Of a DNA stretch of 64,000 nt, positions 7,771 to 18,115 are shown in pieces. Source of the stretch: an uncultured Bacteroidia bacterium (GTDB lineage: Bacteria > Bacteroidota > Bacteroidia > Bacteroidales > UBA932); assembly GCA_902789395.1 (NCBI GenBank), contig CADANY010000011.1:87730-151729 (forward strand), written 5' to 3'. The translations under genes and the position numbers were made by a program. The notes beneath the pieces were generated by a model. It did not search any database, was not told the origin of the DNA, and saw only the letters and a list, made by a program, of their open reading frames with translations. Positions within the stretch are counted from its first letter, which is position 1, and each line of letters opens with the position of its first letter.

Positions 7771-10341
7771 TTACCGGGCCCAGATTTCGTCAATGAAAAT
7801 ATAACCGGGATATCCGGCTCCAGGGTGCCATTCAGGAATGGCACCTATATTTTTTGCAAAGACCTTGAGATACCGGAAGGGCTCTGAAACCGCGATGCTG
7901 CAATCCCAGACCTGCAGCTGATAGTCTTCCTCGGCGACGGAAGCCGTCACACGTCCGGCCGGCTTAAAATGCTCCCCATCCGAAGAAACCGAAAACTCAA
8001 CATACTTCGGCATCCAGATCCACGAACGGACATCCTGGCAAAATCCGGCCCCGACCTCGGTGAAGGTCCTTTCCGACAAGAAGTCGACGACCGCTTCGAA
8101 ATCCGTATCCTGATATCCCTGCCACCCACCTGTGCGCCAGTTCGCTCCGCCGCGTGCACCATCGATCAATCCCTCGTCCCCCCCGGCCGTATACTGCCGG
8201 CTGTACCTGGAATGGATTTCAACTCGGCGGTCGGAATGAATCTTATGGACAGAACTCCGGGTCACGAAACTCCGCCTGCCGTCCTTCTCTCCATAGGCCT
8301 CCATCGTTGCATTGTCCCGAAGGGTAAAGGCACCCTCGTACGGATGGAAATCCTCCTCCCCGACCCGGTACCAGAGCTTTCCTTCTCCGGATAGGGAGAC
8401 GGTCAGGGAATCCTTGAAGATATCATTTTCAAATTCGAACCAGGGATTGGTGACGATCGTCTTGGGGATTTCCGTCATCTCATTGCGGTTCCAGGCGGGA
8501 CAATAGGGGTAACGTCCCAAGGATGCGAGAACGTACCAGGCTGACATCTGTCCGCAGTCATCGTTCCCGCAGAGTCCGTCGGGAGCTGAAGTATAGAGCG
8601 TCTCCAGAATCTGGTCCACCCGGGCCTTCCGTTTGTCCGGCCGGCCGATCAGATCATAGAGAAAAGCGACATGGTGGCTCGGTTCATTGCCGTGGGCATA
8701 CTGGCCGATCAGGCCGGTAATGTCCGCCTGGACCCTTCCGGTCGTCGCATCGTCCGCCTCGAAAAGGGCATCCAGCCGCTTCTCGAAGGCCGCTTTGCCT
8801 CCGTGCGCCTCGATAAGGCCGCGGATATCCTGCGGTACAAACAGGCTGTACTGCCAGGCATTCGCCTCGGTATAATTGATATTGACCTCACGCGGATCGA
8901 AGGGCGAGAACCAACGTCCGTTCAGGCGTGCGCGCATGAATCCGGTTTTCGGGTCCATGACATTACGCCAGTACTGGGCGGACTCCATATAACGGGCGTA
9001 CTCCTCCATGCGGCCGAGGTACTTGGCCACCTGGGCGACGCACCAGTCGTCATAGGCGTATTCGAGCGTTTTCGAGACACTTTCATGTTCATCGTCGGCG
9101 AGTACGAGTCCGTTGGCACGGAAACTGTCCAGCCCATGCTCCGGTCGCCGGGAACTGACAAGAAGCGCTTCGAAGGCCTTCTCGACATCGAAATCGACAA
9201 TTCCCCGTGCGATGGCATCGGCGATGACCGGAGCGGAATTGTATCCGATCATGCAATCGGTCTCGTTGCCGGAGAGTTCCCAAACGGGAAGCTTCCCGGC
9301 CTCGTCATAGATGGAGAGCATGCTCTTGATAAAGTCCAGGGTCCTTTCCGGCTCGATCATGCAAAGCAGCGGATGCTCTCCCCGGAAGGTATCCCAAAGG
9401 GAAAAGACATTATAGCGCTCGAAGCCCACGGCGCGGTGGACTTTCCGGTCCATGCCCCGGTACTCTCCGTTGACATCGGAATAGAGGGAGGGATGGATTG
9501 CCGTATGATAGAGCGCCGTATAAAAACGTCTGAGATGCTCTTTGTCCGAATAGGGACAGTCGAGCTTGGATAAATAGGTTTCCCAGGCCTCTTCCGTCTC
9601 CTTCCAGACCCGGTCGAAGCCGGAGCGTTCGGAGCGTAGGTTTTCCCGGGCATTCCCGACAGAAACGGAAGAAAGGGCGACCCGGATTCCGATCCGGGAT
9701 TTCGGGAACGTGAACACACCGGTCTTTCCGTCATTCTCAAGGCGGAACTCTCCCCGGGACGAGAATTCCATATAGAAATAGAGGTCCTGGTCATGGGCCC
9801 AGCTCCGGGAGCGGCGGCGACCCCAGCACCGGCGTCCGTCGGAATCGATTTCTCCGTCCAGAAGGACATCCCGGTGCTGGAGGTCGATCCGGATGACCGC
9901 CTTCTCCCCTTTCGGGAAGGTATACTCATGGACCCCGGTCCGGCGGCCGGCCGTCAGCCGGGCCCATACGCCCGGATCCTCCAGGAAGACCTGATAATAC
10001 CCCGGTGCGGCCTGTTCCCGGCTGTGGGAGAAGCGGGACGGCCCGTTTCCGGGCGTGACCAGGATATCGCACCAGTCATCGCAGCCGGTACCGCTCAGGT
10101 GGGTATGGCTGAAGCCGTAGATCAGGGAGTCCGAGTAATGATATCCGCTACAGCCGTCCCAGTCACCGGAGCGGGGACGGGTATCCGGGCTGAGCTGGAC
10201 CATACCGAAAGGATAGCAGGCTCCGGGGAAGGTATGTCCATGAGCGTCTGTCCCGACCATCGGATCGACATAGAGGGTCCTTGGAAGCAGGATATTGGCG
10301 GAGAGAATCAGATGCAGCAGAATGATAGCGACTTGTGTCAT
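7771..10341 (-). CDS. GH92 alpha-mannosidase, secreted, with C-terminal discoidin-like domain
   Basis: An 856-residue exo-alpha-mannosidase of glycoside hydrolase family 92. The N-terminus is a signal peptide; it is followed by the family's opening block (YVDPMVGTDAHGHTFPGACYPFGMVQLSPDTR region). Further on are LPVWELSGNETDCMIGYNSAPV and the catalytic-region motif CGNDDCGQMSAWYVLASLG. GH92 enzymes are Ca2+-dependent inverting mannosidases acting on N-glycan high-mannose structures. The last ~140 residues form an added beta-sandwich resembling an F5/8 type C or CBM32 domain (IDGARGGANWRTGGW, MPKYVEFSVSSDGEHF), so the protein is longer than the usual ~750. It has no clear lipobox. Its stop is 3 bases from the mmdB stop (convergent). 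Confidence 0.92.
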   Translation of the reverse strand: MTQVAIILLHLILSANILLPRTLYVDPMVGTDAHGHTFPGACYPFGMVQLSPDTRPRSGDWDGCSGYHYSDSLIYGFSHTHLSGTGCDDWCDILVTPGNGPSRFSHSREQAAPGYYQVFLEDPGVWARLTAGRRTGVHEYTFPKGEKAVIRIDLQHRDVLLDGEIDSDGRRCWGRRRSRSWAHDQDLYFYMEFSSRGEFRLENDGKTGVFTFPKSRIGIRVALSSVSVGNARENLRSERSGFDRVWKETEEAWETYLSKLDCPYSDKEHLRRFYTALYHTAIHPSLYSDVNGEYRGMDRKVHRAVGFERYNVFSLWDTFRGEHPLLCMIEPERTLDFIKSMLSIYDEAGKLPVWELSGNETDCMIGYNSAPVIADAIARGIVDFDVEKAFEALLVSSRRPEHGLDSFRANGLVLADDEHESVSKTLEYAYDDWCVAQVAKYLGRMEEYARYMESAQYWRNVMDPKTGFMRARLNGRWFSPFDPREVNINYTEANAWQYSLFVPQDIRGLIEAHGGKAAFEKRLDALFEADDATTGRVQADITGLIGQYAHGNEPSHHVAFLYDLIGRPDKRKARVDQILETLYTSAPDGLCGNDDCGQMSAWYVLASLGRYPYCPAWNRNEMTEIPKTIVTNPWFEFENDIFKDSLTVSLSGEGKLWYRVGEEDFHPYEGAFTLRDNATMEAYGEKDGRRSFVTRSSVHKIHSDRRVEIHSRYSRQYTAGGDEGLIDGARGGANWRTGGWQGYQDTDFEAVVDFLSERTFTEVGAGFCQDVRSWIWMPKYVEFSVSSDGEHFKPAGRVTASVAEEDYQLQVWDCSIAVSEPFRYLKVFAKNIGAIPEWHPGAGYPGYIFIDEIWAR
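7824..7857 (+). terminator. Terminator of the decarboxylase operon, inside the convergent gene
   Basis: A perfect 9-bp stem (7824-7832 with 7837-7845), tetraloop CAGG, then TATAT and a run of T to 7856. It faces the plus-strand operon ending at 7767 but sits within the coding region of the minus-strand GH92 gene, which ends at 7771. Confidence 0.85.
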
Positions 10342-10363
10342 GGCGGAATCCGTTTGATCTTTT

Positions 10364-10371
10364 CAAAGATA
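10364..10371 (-). promoter_or_regulatory. -7 box for the GH92 gene
   Basis: On the minus strand this reads TATCTTTG, a perfect TAnnTTTG, ending 22 bases before the start at 10341. No convincing -33 box was seen. It is part of a 145-base divergent control region shared with the V-ATPase operon. Confidence 0.5.
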
Positions 10372-10436
10372 GTAAGTTTTTTTGTCCGTAAAGAGAATTA
10401 AATGGGAAATATGGGGGAATTCCCGATAAAATTCAT

Positions 10437-10444
10437 TATTTTTG
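10437..10444 (+). promoter_or_regulatory. -7 box for the V-type ATPase operon
   Basis: TATTTTTG, a perfect TAnnTTTG, 42 bases before the first start codon of the operon at 10487. The -33 box is not clear. Confidence 0.5.
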
Positions 10445-10486
10445 TAGGAATACATAGCCATTGTAACACCAATTCAAACATTCAAT

Positions 10487-11098
10487 ATGGATAAATTGCA
10501 GGAATTGACGGAGAAACTCTACAACGAAGGACTCTCCAAGGGGAAAGAAGAAGGGCAGGCCATCCTGGACAAGGCAAAGGCCGAATCGGAAAAAATCCTT
10601 GACGCAGCTCGTTCTGAGGCTGAAGCCATCATCGCCCAGGCGACCCGTGAAGCAGAAGATATGAGAATCAAGGCGGCAAGCGATATCCGTATGGCTTCCC
10701 TCCAGGCTGTCCAGGCTACACGCAGCGATATCGAGAACCTTCTCGTTTCGGGAACCGTTGCCGACGGCACGAAGTCGGCCCTCTCATCCGCCGATTTCCT
10801 CAAAGGAATCATTACGGCCGTTGCAGAGCGTTTTTCCGCCCAGGAGCCGCAGGATATCGCACTTATCCTTCCCGAAAGCCTTCGTTCCGAACTGGAGCCC
10901 TTCCTCAAGGGAGAGCTTGCTAAGGCGCTCGGAAAAGGCGTAGAGGGAACCTTCTCCAAGAAGATCGCCGGCGGATTCAAGATTGGTCCGAAAGACGGAA
11001 GCTATTTCATCAGCATGACGGATGAAACGTTTACGGATTTGATTTCCGCCTATTTGCGTCCGGCCACGAAGAAACTCCTGTACGGCGGAAATGAGTAA
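10487..11098 (+). CDS. atpE: V-type ATPase subunit E (peripheral stalk)
   Basis: A 203-residue protein whose first ~95 residues form a long charged coiled-coil helix (LTEKLYNEGLSKGKEEGQ, AKAESEKILDAARSEAEAI), followed by a globular C-terminal domain, as in V/A-type subunit E. It forms the peripheral stalk that holds the A/B headpiece against the rotor. It is the first gene of the operon E, DUF2764, A, B, D, I, K. Its stop overlaps the start of the next gene by 8 bases. Confidence 0.88.
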   Translation: MDKLQELTEKLYNEGLSKGKEEGQAILDKAKAESEKILDAARSEAEAIIAQATREAEDMRIKAASDIRMASLQAVQATRSDIENLLVSGTVADGTKSALSSADFLKGIITAVAERFSAQEPQDIALILPESLRSELEPFLKGELAKALGKGVEGTFSKKIAGGFKIGPKDGSYFISMTDETFTDLISAYLRPATKKLLYGGNE

Positions 11099-11735
11099 TT
11101 TCGAATATATCATCGCTTCTCTCCCTTTCCTGACGACGGACTATCGCTACGCTGACGGAGAGGGGTTCGGCAACGTTGTCGAAGAGATCCGTTCCAACCT
11201 CTCCGAGAAGGACGAGGCCCTGATGGACTTCCTCCTCCGGGGACTGACAGGACAGGACCTCGATGCCGACTTCTACGCCGAGGCCCTGGAATCAAAGGAC
11301 CGTTTCATCCGCGAGTATTTCCGCTTCGACCTGAATCTGAGGAATGCCAAGGTCGCCTATATCAACAAGGCGCTCGGCCGTCCGGCCGATATGGATATCA
11401 TGACCGGGGAAGGCAGTGACGGAGACCGGATGGATATCGACGGATTCCGTTTTACGGGCGGAGAGTTCGAAGAAGCGCTCCAGGCGGAAAACGCCCTGGC
11501 GGAAAAGGATCTCGTAGACCGGGAAAAAGCCCTGGACGATCTCGTATGGAAAAAGGTGGAAGATCTGACTACGTTCCATTATTTCGACATCGATGCCGTC
11601 CTTGGATATCTCGCCAAACTGAAAATCGCGGACCGATGGATCGTTCTTGACAAGGAAAAAGGACGGGAACTCTTCGAGAAACTCGTCCGGGAAGTCAAAG
11701 GCACCTTCAAGGGAGTCCGATACACAGAAGAATAA
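11091..11735 (+). CDS. DUF2764 protein of the V-type ATPase operon
   Basis: A 214-residue, acidic, mostly helical soluble protein beginning MSNFEYIIASLPFLTTDYRYADG, which is the DUF2764 pattern. This family is found between subunit E and A genes in bacterial V-type ATPase operons of Bacteroidota, Spirochaetes and Chlamydiae. No subunit C or F gene is present in the cluster, so a stator or central-stalk role equivalent to subunit C is a reasonable inference, not something the sequence proves. It overlaps atpE by 8 bases, which suggests coupled translation. Confidence 0.85.
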   Translation: MSNFEYIIASLPFLTTDYRYADGEGFGNVVEEIRSNLSEKDEALMDFLLRGLTGQDLDADFYAEALESKDRFIREYFRFDLNLRNAKVAYINKALGRPADMDIMTGEGSDGDRMDIDGFRFTGGEFEEALQAENALAEKDLVDREKALDDLVWKKVEDLTTFHYFDIDAVLGYLAKLKIADRWIVLDKEKGRELFEKLVREVKGTFKGVRYTEE

Positions 11736-11753
11736 AACAATAAAGCAAACGAT

Positions 11754-13508
11754 ATGAAAACAACCGGAATAGTAACGGGAATCGTCTCGAACCTGGTTAC
11801 CGTCCTCGTCGACGGACCGGTAGCGGAGAATGAGATCTGCTACATCACCCTCGCCGGCGTCAAGATGATGGCAGAAGTCATCAAGGTCAACGGCAAGCAT
11901 GCTGTTGTCCAGGTCTTCGAGAGCACCCGTGGCCTCAAAAACGGAGACAAGGCCGAATTCGAAGGCCGGATGCTGGAAGCGACGCTTGGACCCGGATTGC
12001 TCTCCAGCGTCTATGACGGTCTCCAGAACGACCTGACCACGATGGAGGATGTCTTCCTCCGCCGCGGCGAATACACGGATCCGCTGAACCATGAAAAATT
12101 ATGGGAGTTCACGCCCATCGCCGCCCCCGGCGACAAAGTGATCGCTGCCGACTGGATCGGCGAAGTCAAGGAAGGATGGCTTCCCCACAAAATTATGGTC
12201 CCTTTCTCCTTTGAGGGAGAATATACCGTCAAGTCCGTTATCCCCGCCGGTTCCTATACCATTGATACGACCGTCGCGGTCCTTGTCAGGGCCGACGGTG
12301 AAGAAGTGCCCATGACTATGGTCCAGAAATGGCCTGTCAAGGTCGCTATCAAGGGGTACCGTGAGAAACCCCGTCCGTCCCGGATCATGGAAACGGGCGT
12401 TCGGGTCATCGATACGTTCAATCCGATCGCTGAAGGCGGTACGGGATTCATTCCGGGACCGTTCGGATGCGGAAAGACCGTCCTCCAGCATGCGATTGCC
12501 AAGCAGGGCGACGCCGACGTTATCGTTATGGCTGCCTGCGGCGAACGTGCGAACGAGGTCGTCGAGATCTTCACCGAGTTCCCGGAACTGATCGACCCGC
12601 ATACGGGACGGCACCTGATGGAGCGGACGACAATTATCTGCAATACCTCCAACATGCCGGTCGCTGCACGTGAGGCTTCGGTCTATACGGCCATGACGAT
12701 CTGCGAGTATTACCGGGCGATGGGCCTGAAATGCCTTCTCCTGGCAGACTCGACGTCCAGATGGGCCCAGGCGCTCCGCGAGATGTCCAACCGTATGGAA
12801 GAGCTTCCGGGCGCCGATGCGTTCCCGGTCGACCTCTCCGCGATCATTTCGAACTTCTACTCCCGCGCCGGCATGGTCATTCTCAACAACGGAAAGACCG
12901 GCGCCGTCACCTTTATCGGTACGGTCTCCCCTGCGGGCGGCAACCTCAAGGAACCCGTTACCGAATCGACCAAGAAAGCGGCCCGCTGCTTCTATGGACT
13001 TGAGCAGAACCGGGCCGACCAGAAACGCTACCCTGCGGTCAACCCGATCGACTCCTACTCGAAGTATCTCGAATATCCGGAAATCCAGGAATTCCTTGAG
13101 CGGACCGTCGAAAAAGGATGGGTCGACAAGGTTCTCAAGGCAAAGAATATCATCCGCCGCGGCAAGGAAGCCATGGAGCAGATCAACATCCTCGGTGACG
13201 ATGGCGTGCCGATGAGCTACCATATTCTTTTCTGGAAGTCTGAACTGGTCGATTTCATTATCCTCCAGCAGGACGGTTTCGATCCGATCGACTCGCTCTG
13301 CCCGATGGAACGCCAGCGGTATATGCTGGACCTGGTTCTCGGGATCTGCGACAAGGATTTCAAATTCCAGGACTATGAGGACTGCCGCAAGGTCTTCAAG
13401 GATCTCATCAACGACCTCAAGCAGATGAACTACTCCGAGTTCAAGTCGGAAGCGTTCCAGAAGTATTTCGACAACGTCAACAAACACCTTGAAGCGCATG
13501 TCAACTAA
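11754..13508 (+). CDS. atpA: V-type ATPase catalytic subunit A
   Basis: A 584-residue catalytic subunit. The P-loop GPFGCGKT spans residues 235-242 (Lys241), preceded by the long non-homologous insertion typical of V/A-type A subunits, which separates it from F-type beta. MAACGERANEVVE follows the P-loop. It hydrolyses ATP, or synthesises it, in the A3B3 head. Its last 11 bases overlap the start of atpB. Confidence 0.96.
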   Translation: MKTTGIVTGIVSNLVTVLVDGPVAENEICYITLAGVKMMAEVIKVNGKHAVVQVFESTRGLKNGDKAEFEGRMLEATLGPGLLSSVYDGLQNDLTTMEDVFLRRGEYTDPLNHEKLWEFTPIAAPGDKVIAADWIGEVKEGWLPHKIMVPFSFEGEYTVKSVIPAGSYTIDTTVAVLVRADGEEVPMTMVQKWPVKVAIKGYREKPRPSRIMETGVRVIDTFNPIAEGGTGFIPGPFGCGKTVLQHAIAKQGDADVIVMAACGERANEVVEIFTEFPELIDPHTGRHLMERTTIICNTSNMPVAAREASVYTAMTICEYYRAMGLKCLLLADSTSRWAQALREMSNRMEELPGADAFPVDLSAIISNFYSRAGMVILNNGKTGAVTFIGTVSPAGGNLKEPVTESTKKAARCFYGLEQNRADQKRYPAVNPIDSYSKYLEYPEIQEFLERTVEKGWVDKVLKAKNIIRRGKEAMEQINILGDDGVPMSYHILFWKSELVDFIILQQDGFDPIDSLCPMERQRYMLDLVLGICDKDFKFQDYEDCRKVFKDLINDLKQMNYSEFKSEAFQKYFDNVNKHLEAHVN

Positions 13509-14814
13509 AGCATACCAAAGAGTTTATACTCAGCTCGAGAATATCACCAAGGCGACCGTCGCCCTGCGGGCGAAAGGTGTCGCCAACGACGAACTGGCCC
13601 TCGTCCACGGCCGCCTTGCGCAGGTCGTGAGGACCAAGGGGGATCTCGTTACCCTGCAGGTCTTCTCCGGGACGGAAGGTATTCCGACCAATGCCGAAGT
13701 CGCCTTCCTCGGCGAGCCGCCTACCCTGAAGGTTTCCGAACAATTGTCCGGCCGTTTCTTCGATGCGTATGGACATCCTATCGACGGAGGTCCGGAAACG
13801 GAAGGTGAAATCCGCGAGATCGGCGGTCCTTCCGTCAATCCGTACAAGCGCCGCCAGCCGTCCCAGCTGATCCCGACCGGCATCGCCGGCATCGACCTGA
13901 ACAATACGATCGTTTCCGGCCAGAAGATTCCGTTCTTCGCCGATCCGGACCAGCCTTACAACAAGGTCATGGCAGACGTTGCCATCCGTGCCGATGTCGA
14001 CAAGATCATCCTCGGCGGGATGGGTCTTTCCAACGACGACTACCTGTTCTTCCGCCATACGTTCGAAGCGGCGGGGGCCCTGGACAAGATTATCTGCTTC
14101 ATCAATACGACCGAGAATCCCCCGGTGGAGCGCCTCCTCATTCCGGATATGGCCCTCACCGCGGCAGAATATTTCGCTGTTGACAAGAATGAAAAGGTCC
14201 TCGTCCTGCTGACCGACATGACCCTCTATGCCGATGCCCTGTCGATCGTCTCGAACCGAATGGACCAGATTCCGTCCAAGGACTCCATGCCGGGTTCCCT
14301 TTACTCGGATCTCGCGAAGATCTATGAGAAAGCGGTCCAGCTCCCTTCAGGCGGTTCTATCACCATCATCGCCGTCACAACCCTGAACGACGGAGATATC
14401 ACCCACGCAATCCCTGATAATACGGGTTATATCACGGAAGGACAGCTCTACCTCCGCTATGACAGCGACACGGGTAAGGTTATCATCGATCCGTTCCGGT
14501 CCCTTTCCCGTCTGAAACAGCTTGTCCAGAACAAGAAGACCCGCGAAGACCACTCCCAGGTCATGAACGCCTCCGTCCGGCTGTATGCGGATGCCCAGAA
14601 CGCCAAGACCAAGCTCGAGAACGGTTTCGACCTGTCCGACTATGACCTCCGGTGCCTCTCGTACGCCAAGGACTATGCCGTCCGGCTGCTCTCGATCGAT
14701 GTCAACATCCCGATCGAGGAGATGCTCAATACGGCATGGGAACTCTTCGCCAAATACTTCAGTCCGGCAGAAACCGGTATCAAGCAGGCACTTATCGACA
14801 AATACTGGAAATAA
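13498..14814 (+). CDS. atpB: V-type ATPase subunit B
   Basis: 438 residues from the ATG at 13498 (MSTKAYQRVYTQLENITKA), which overlaps the atpA stop; a TTG at 13489 in frame is less likely. It has no functional P-loop, as expected for the non-catalytic B subunit, and carries conserved ENPPVERLLIPDMALTAAEY and the LSRLKQLV region. It alternates with A in the hexameric head. Confidence 0.95.
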   Translation: MSTKAYQRVYTQLENITKATVALRAKGVANDELALVHGRLAQVVRTKGDLVTLQVFSGTEGIPTNAEVAFLGEPPTLKVSEQLSGRFFDAYGHPIDGGPETEGEIREIGGPSVNPYKRRQPSQLIPTGIAGIDLNNTIVSGQKIPFFADPDQPYNKVMADVAIRADVDKIILGGMGLSNDDYLFFRHTFEAAGALDKIICFINTTENPPVERLLIPDMALTAAEYFAVDKNEKVLVLLTDMTLYADALSIVSNRMDQIPSKDSMPGSLYSDLAKIYEKAVQLPSGGSITIIAVTTLNDGDITHAIPDNTGYITEGQLYLRYDSDTGKVIIDPFRSLSRLKQLVQNKKTREDHSQVMNASVRLYADAQNAKTKLENGFDLSDYDLRCLSYAKDYAVRLLSIDVNIPIEEMLNTAWELFAKYFSPAETGIKQALIDKYWK

Positions 14815-14816
14815 TA

Positions 14817-15427
14817 ATGGCTATCAAATTCCAATACAATAAAACGTCCCTGAACGAACTTGGGAAGCAGCTCAAGGTCCGTCAGAAGGCGCTGCCTACC
14901 TTGCAGAACAAGGAGAGCGCCCTGCGGCTCGAGGTGCGGAAAGCGAAGTCCGAAAGCGACCGTCTTATTGCGGATCTTGACGCCTCTCTGAAGCGGTATG
15001 ACTATCTCGCCGCGCTTTGGAACGAATTTGAACCCGGTCTGATCCGGATTACCGATGTCGACCTGTATACGGTCAAGGTAGCGGGTGTGAAGACCCCCGC
15101 CCTCGGGGAAATCCACTATGAGATCAAGCCGTTCAACGCATTCAACAGGCCCGCCTGGTACGCAGATGGGGTCGCCATACTGAAAGAACTCTCCCGACTC
15201 GGCATCGAATCGGAAGTCTATCAGGAAAAGGCCCGGATCCTCGATTACCAGCGGAAAAAGACGACCCAGAAGGTCAACCTCTACGAGAAGGTCCAGATTC
15301 CAGGGTACCAGGAAGCCATCCGGAAGATCAAACGCTATATGGAAGATGAGGAAAATCTTTCCAAGGCTTCTTCCAAGATCGTCAAGAACCGCCACGCGGA
15401 AGAAGAGGAGCAGGAGGCCTCGGCACT

Positions 15428-15431
<4 letters not shown>
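14817..15431 (+). CDS. atpD: V-type ATPase subunit D (central stalk)
   Basis: 204 residues from the ATG at 14817, two bases after the atpB stop. The start MAIKFQYNKTSLNELGKQLKVRQKALP and the heptad-rich N- and C-terminal helices fit subunit D, the rotating central shaft. The longer open frame to 14652 runs inside atpB and was not used. The stop overlaps the start of the next gene (ATGA). Confidence 0.93.
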
Positions 15432-17685
<2,254 letters not shown>

Positions 17686-17709
17686 TACGTTTCCGTCAGC
17701 AGACAATCC

Positions 17710-17747
17710 AAACGGTTCCGGCCAGTCCGGGACCGTTTGACTTTTCC
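17710..17747 (+). terminator. Terminator of the V-type ATPase operon
   Basis: A 12-bp stem with one T/G pair (17710-17721 with 17727-17738), loop CCAGT, then GACTTTTCC. The T run is modest. The right arm contains a TTTG (17736-17739) that is correctly placed as the -33 box of the tRNA promoter. Confidence 0.75.
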
Positions 17748-17766
17748 AAAATTATTGCTAACTTCG
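17736..17766 (+). promoter_or_regulatory. Promoter of tRNA-Ser
   Basis: TTTG at 17736-17739, exactly 19 bases, then TAACTTCG at 17759-17766 (one mismatch to TAnnTTTG). The tRNA begins 12 bases after the box. The -33 element is shared with the terminator stem of the upstream operon. Confidence 0.5.
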
Positions 17767-17777
17767 CATCGTTTTAT

Positions 17778-17866
17778 GGAAGGATGGCCGAGTGGCTGAA
17801 GGCGCTGGTCTCGAAAACCGGTATACTCCTCACGGAGTATCGGGGGTTCGAATCCCCCTTCTTCCG
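17778..17866 (+). tRNA. tRNA-Ser (anticodon CGA)
   Basis: An 89-nt class II tRNA. The acceptor arm GGAAGGA pairs with TTCTTCC (one G-U), the anticodon arm CTGGT/ACCGG has loop CTCGAAA giving anticodon CGA (reads UCG), a long variable arm (TACTCCTCACGGAGTA) follows, and the T arm GGGGG-TTCGAAT-CCCCC is perfect. The discriminator base is G at 17866. CCA is not encoded (CAA follows), which is common in Bacteroidota. Confidence 0.97.
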
Positions 17867-17867
17867 C

Positions 17868-17927
17868 AAACCAGCATCAAAAAAGCGCAACGAGCCCAGC
17901 TCGATTGCGCTTTTTTGATGCTGGTTT
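17868..17927. terminator. Perfect 23-bp inverted repeat after tRNA-Ser
   Basis: The arms 17868-17890 and 17905-17927 are perfectly complementary over 23 bases, extended inward by CGAG/CTCG around a CCCAG loop. The arms contain AAAAAA and TTTTTT runs, so on either strand part of the stem ends with a U run after the GC-rich GCGC segment. It probably terminates the tRNA transcript; the full symmetry would allow it to work in both directions. Confidence 0.7.
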
Positions 17928-17932
17928 GTAAA

Positions 17933-17949
17933 GCCCCGCGCAGCGGGGC
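17933..17949. repeat. Small GC-rich hairpin
   Basis: A perfect 7-bp inverted repeat, GCCCCGC (17933-17939) and GCGGGGC (17943-17949), with loop GCA, directly before the first copy of the 39-base repeat. It may be the left edge of that repeated element. Confidence 0.5.
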
Positions 17950-17988
17950 GGGGATGTCGGAGGCCGACAGGCCGACGAAATCCCGGAA
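17950..17988. repeat. 39-base repeat, copy 1
   Basis: Matches copy 2 at 18033-18071 at 38 of 39 positions, the only difference being A/G in the middle. It is internally symmetrical (GTCGG...CCGAC, and GGCCGAC twice), like REP-type palindromic intergenic elements. No coding role is evident. Confidence 0.75.
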
Positions 17989-18032
17989 GAAGGGACATCA
18001 GCTGCATCCTATGCTTTGCAGGGCCGCCATCA

Positions 18033-18071
18033 GGGGATGTCGGAGGCCGGCAGGCCGACGAAATCCCGGAA
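18033..18071. repeat. 39-base repeat, copy 2
   Basis: Second, same-orientation copy of the repeat at 17950-17988, 83 bases further on. It ends 44 bases before the sigma-factor start. The spacer between the copies holds no recognisable gene. Confidence 0.75.
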
Positions 18072-18077
18072 ATCTTC

Positions 18078-18109
18078 TTGACTTTTCACGGTTTTTGCGT
18101 CTATCTATG
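18078..18109 (+). promoter_or_regulatory. Candidate promoter of the ECF sigma operon
   Basis: TTG at 18078-18080, 21 bases, then TATCTATG at 18102-18109 (one mismatch). The box ends only 6 bases before the ATG at 18116, which would give a very short leader. It could instead be an element recognised by the encoded sigma factor itself. Confidence 0.35.
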
Positions 18110-18115
18110 TGAAGT

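Noticed and set aside
12099..13499. A 466-residue minus-strand frame opposite atpA
   Set aside because: Antisense to a certain ATPase subunit; composition is that of a reverse-complemented gene.
14652..14816. An N-terminal extension of ATPase subunit D
   Set aside because: It runs inside atpB; the known D-subunit start MAIKFQYNK lies at 14817.
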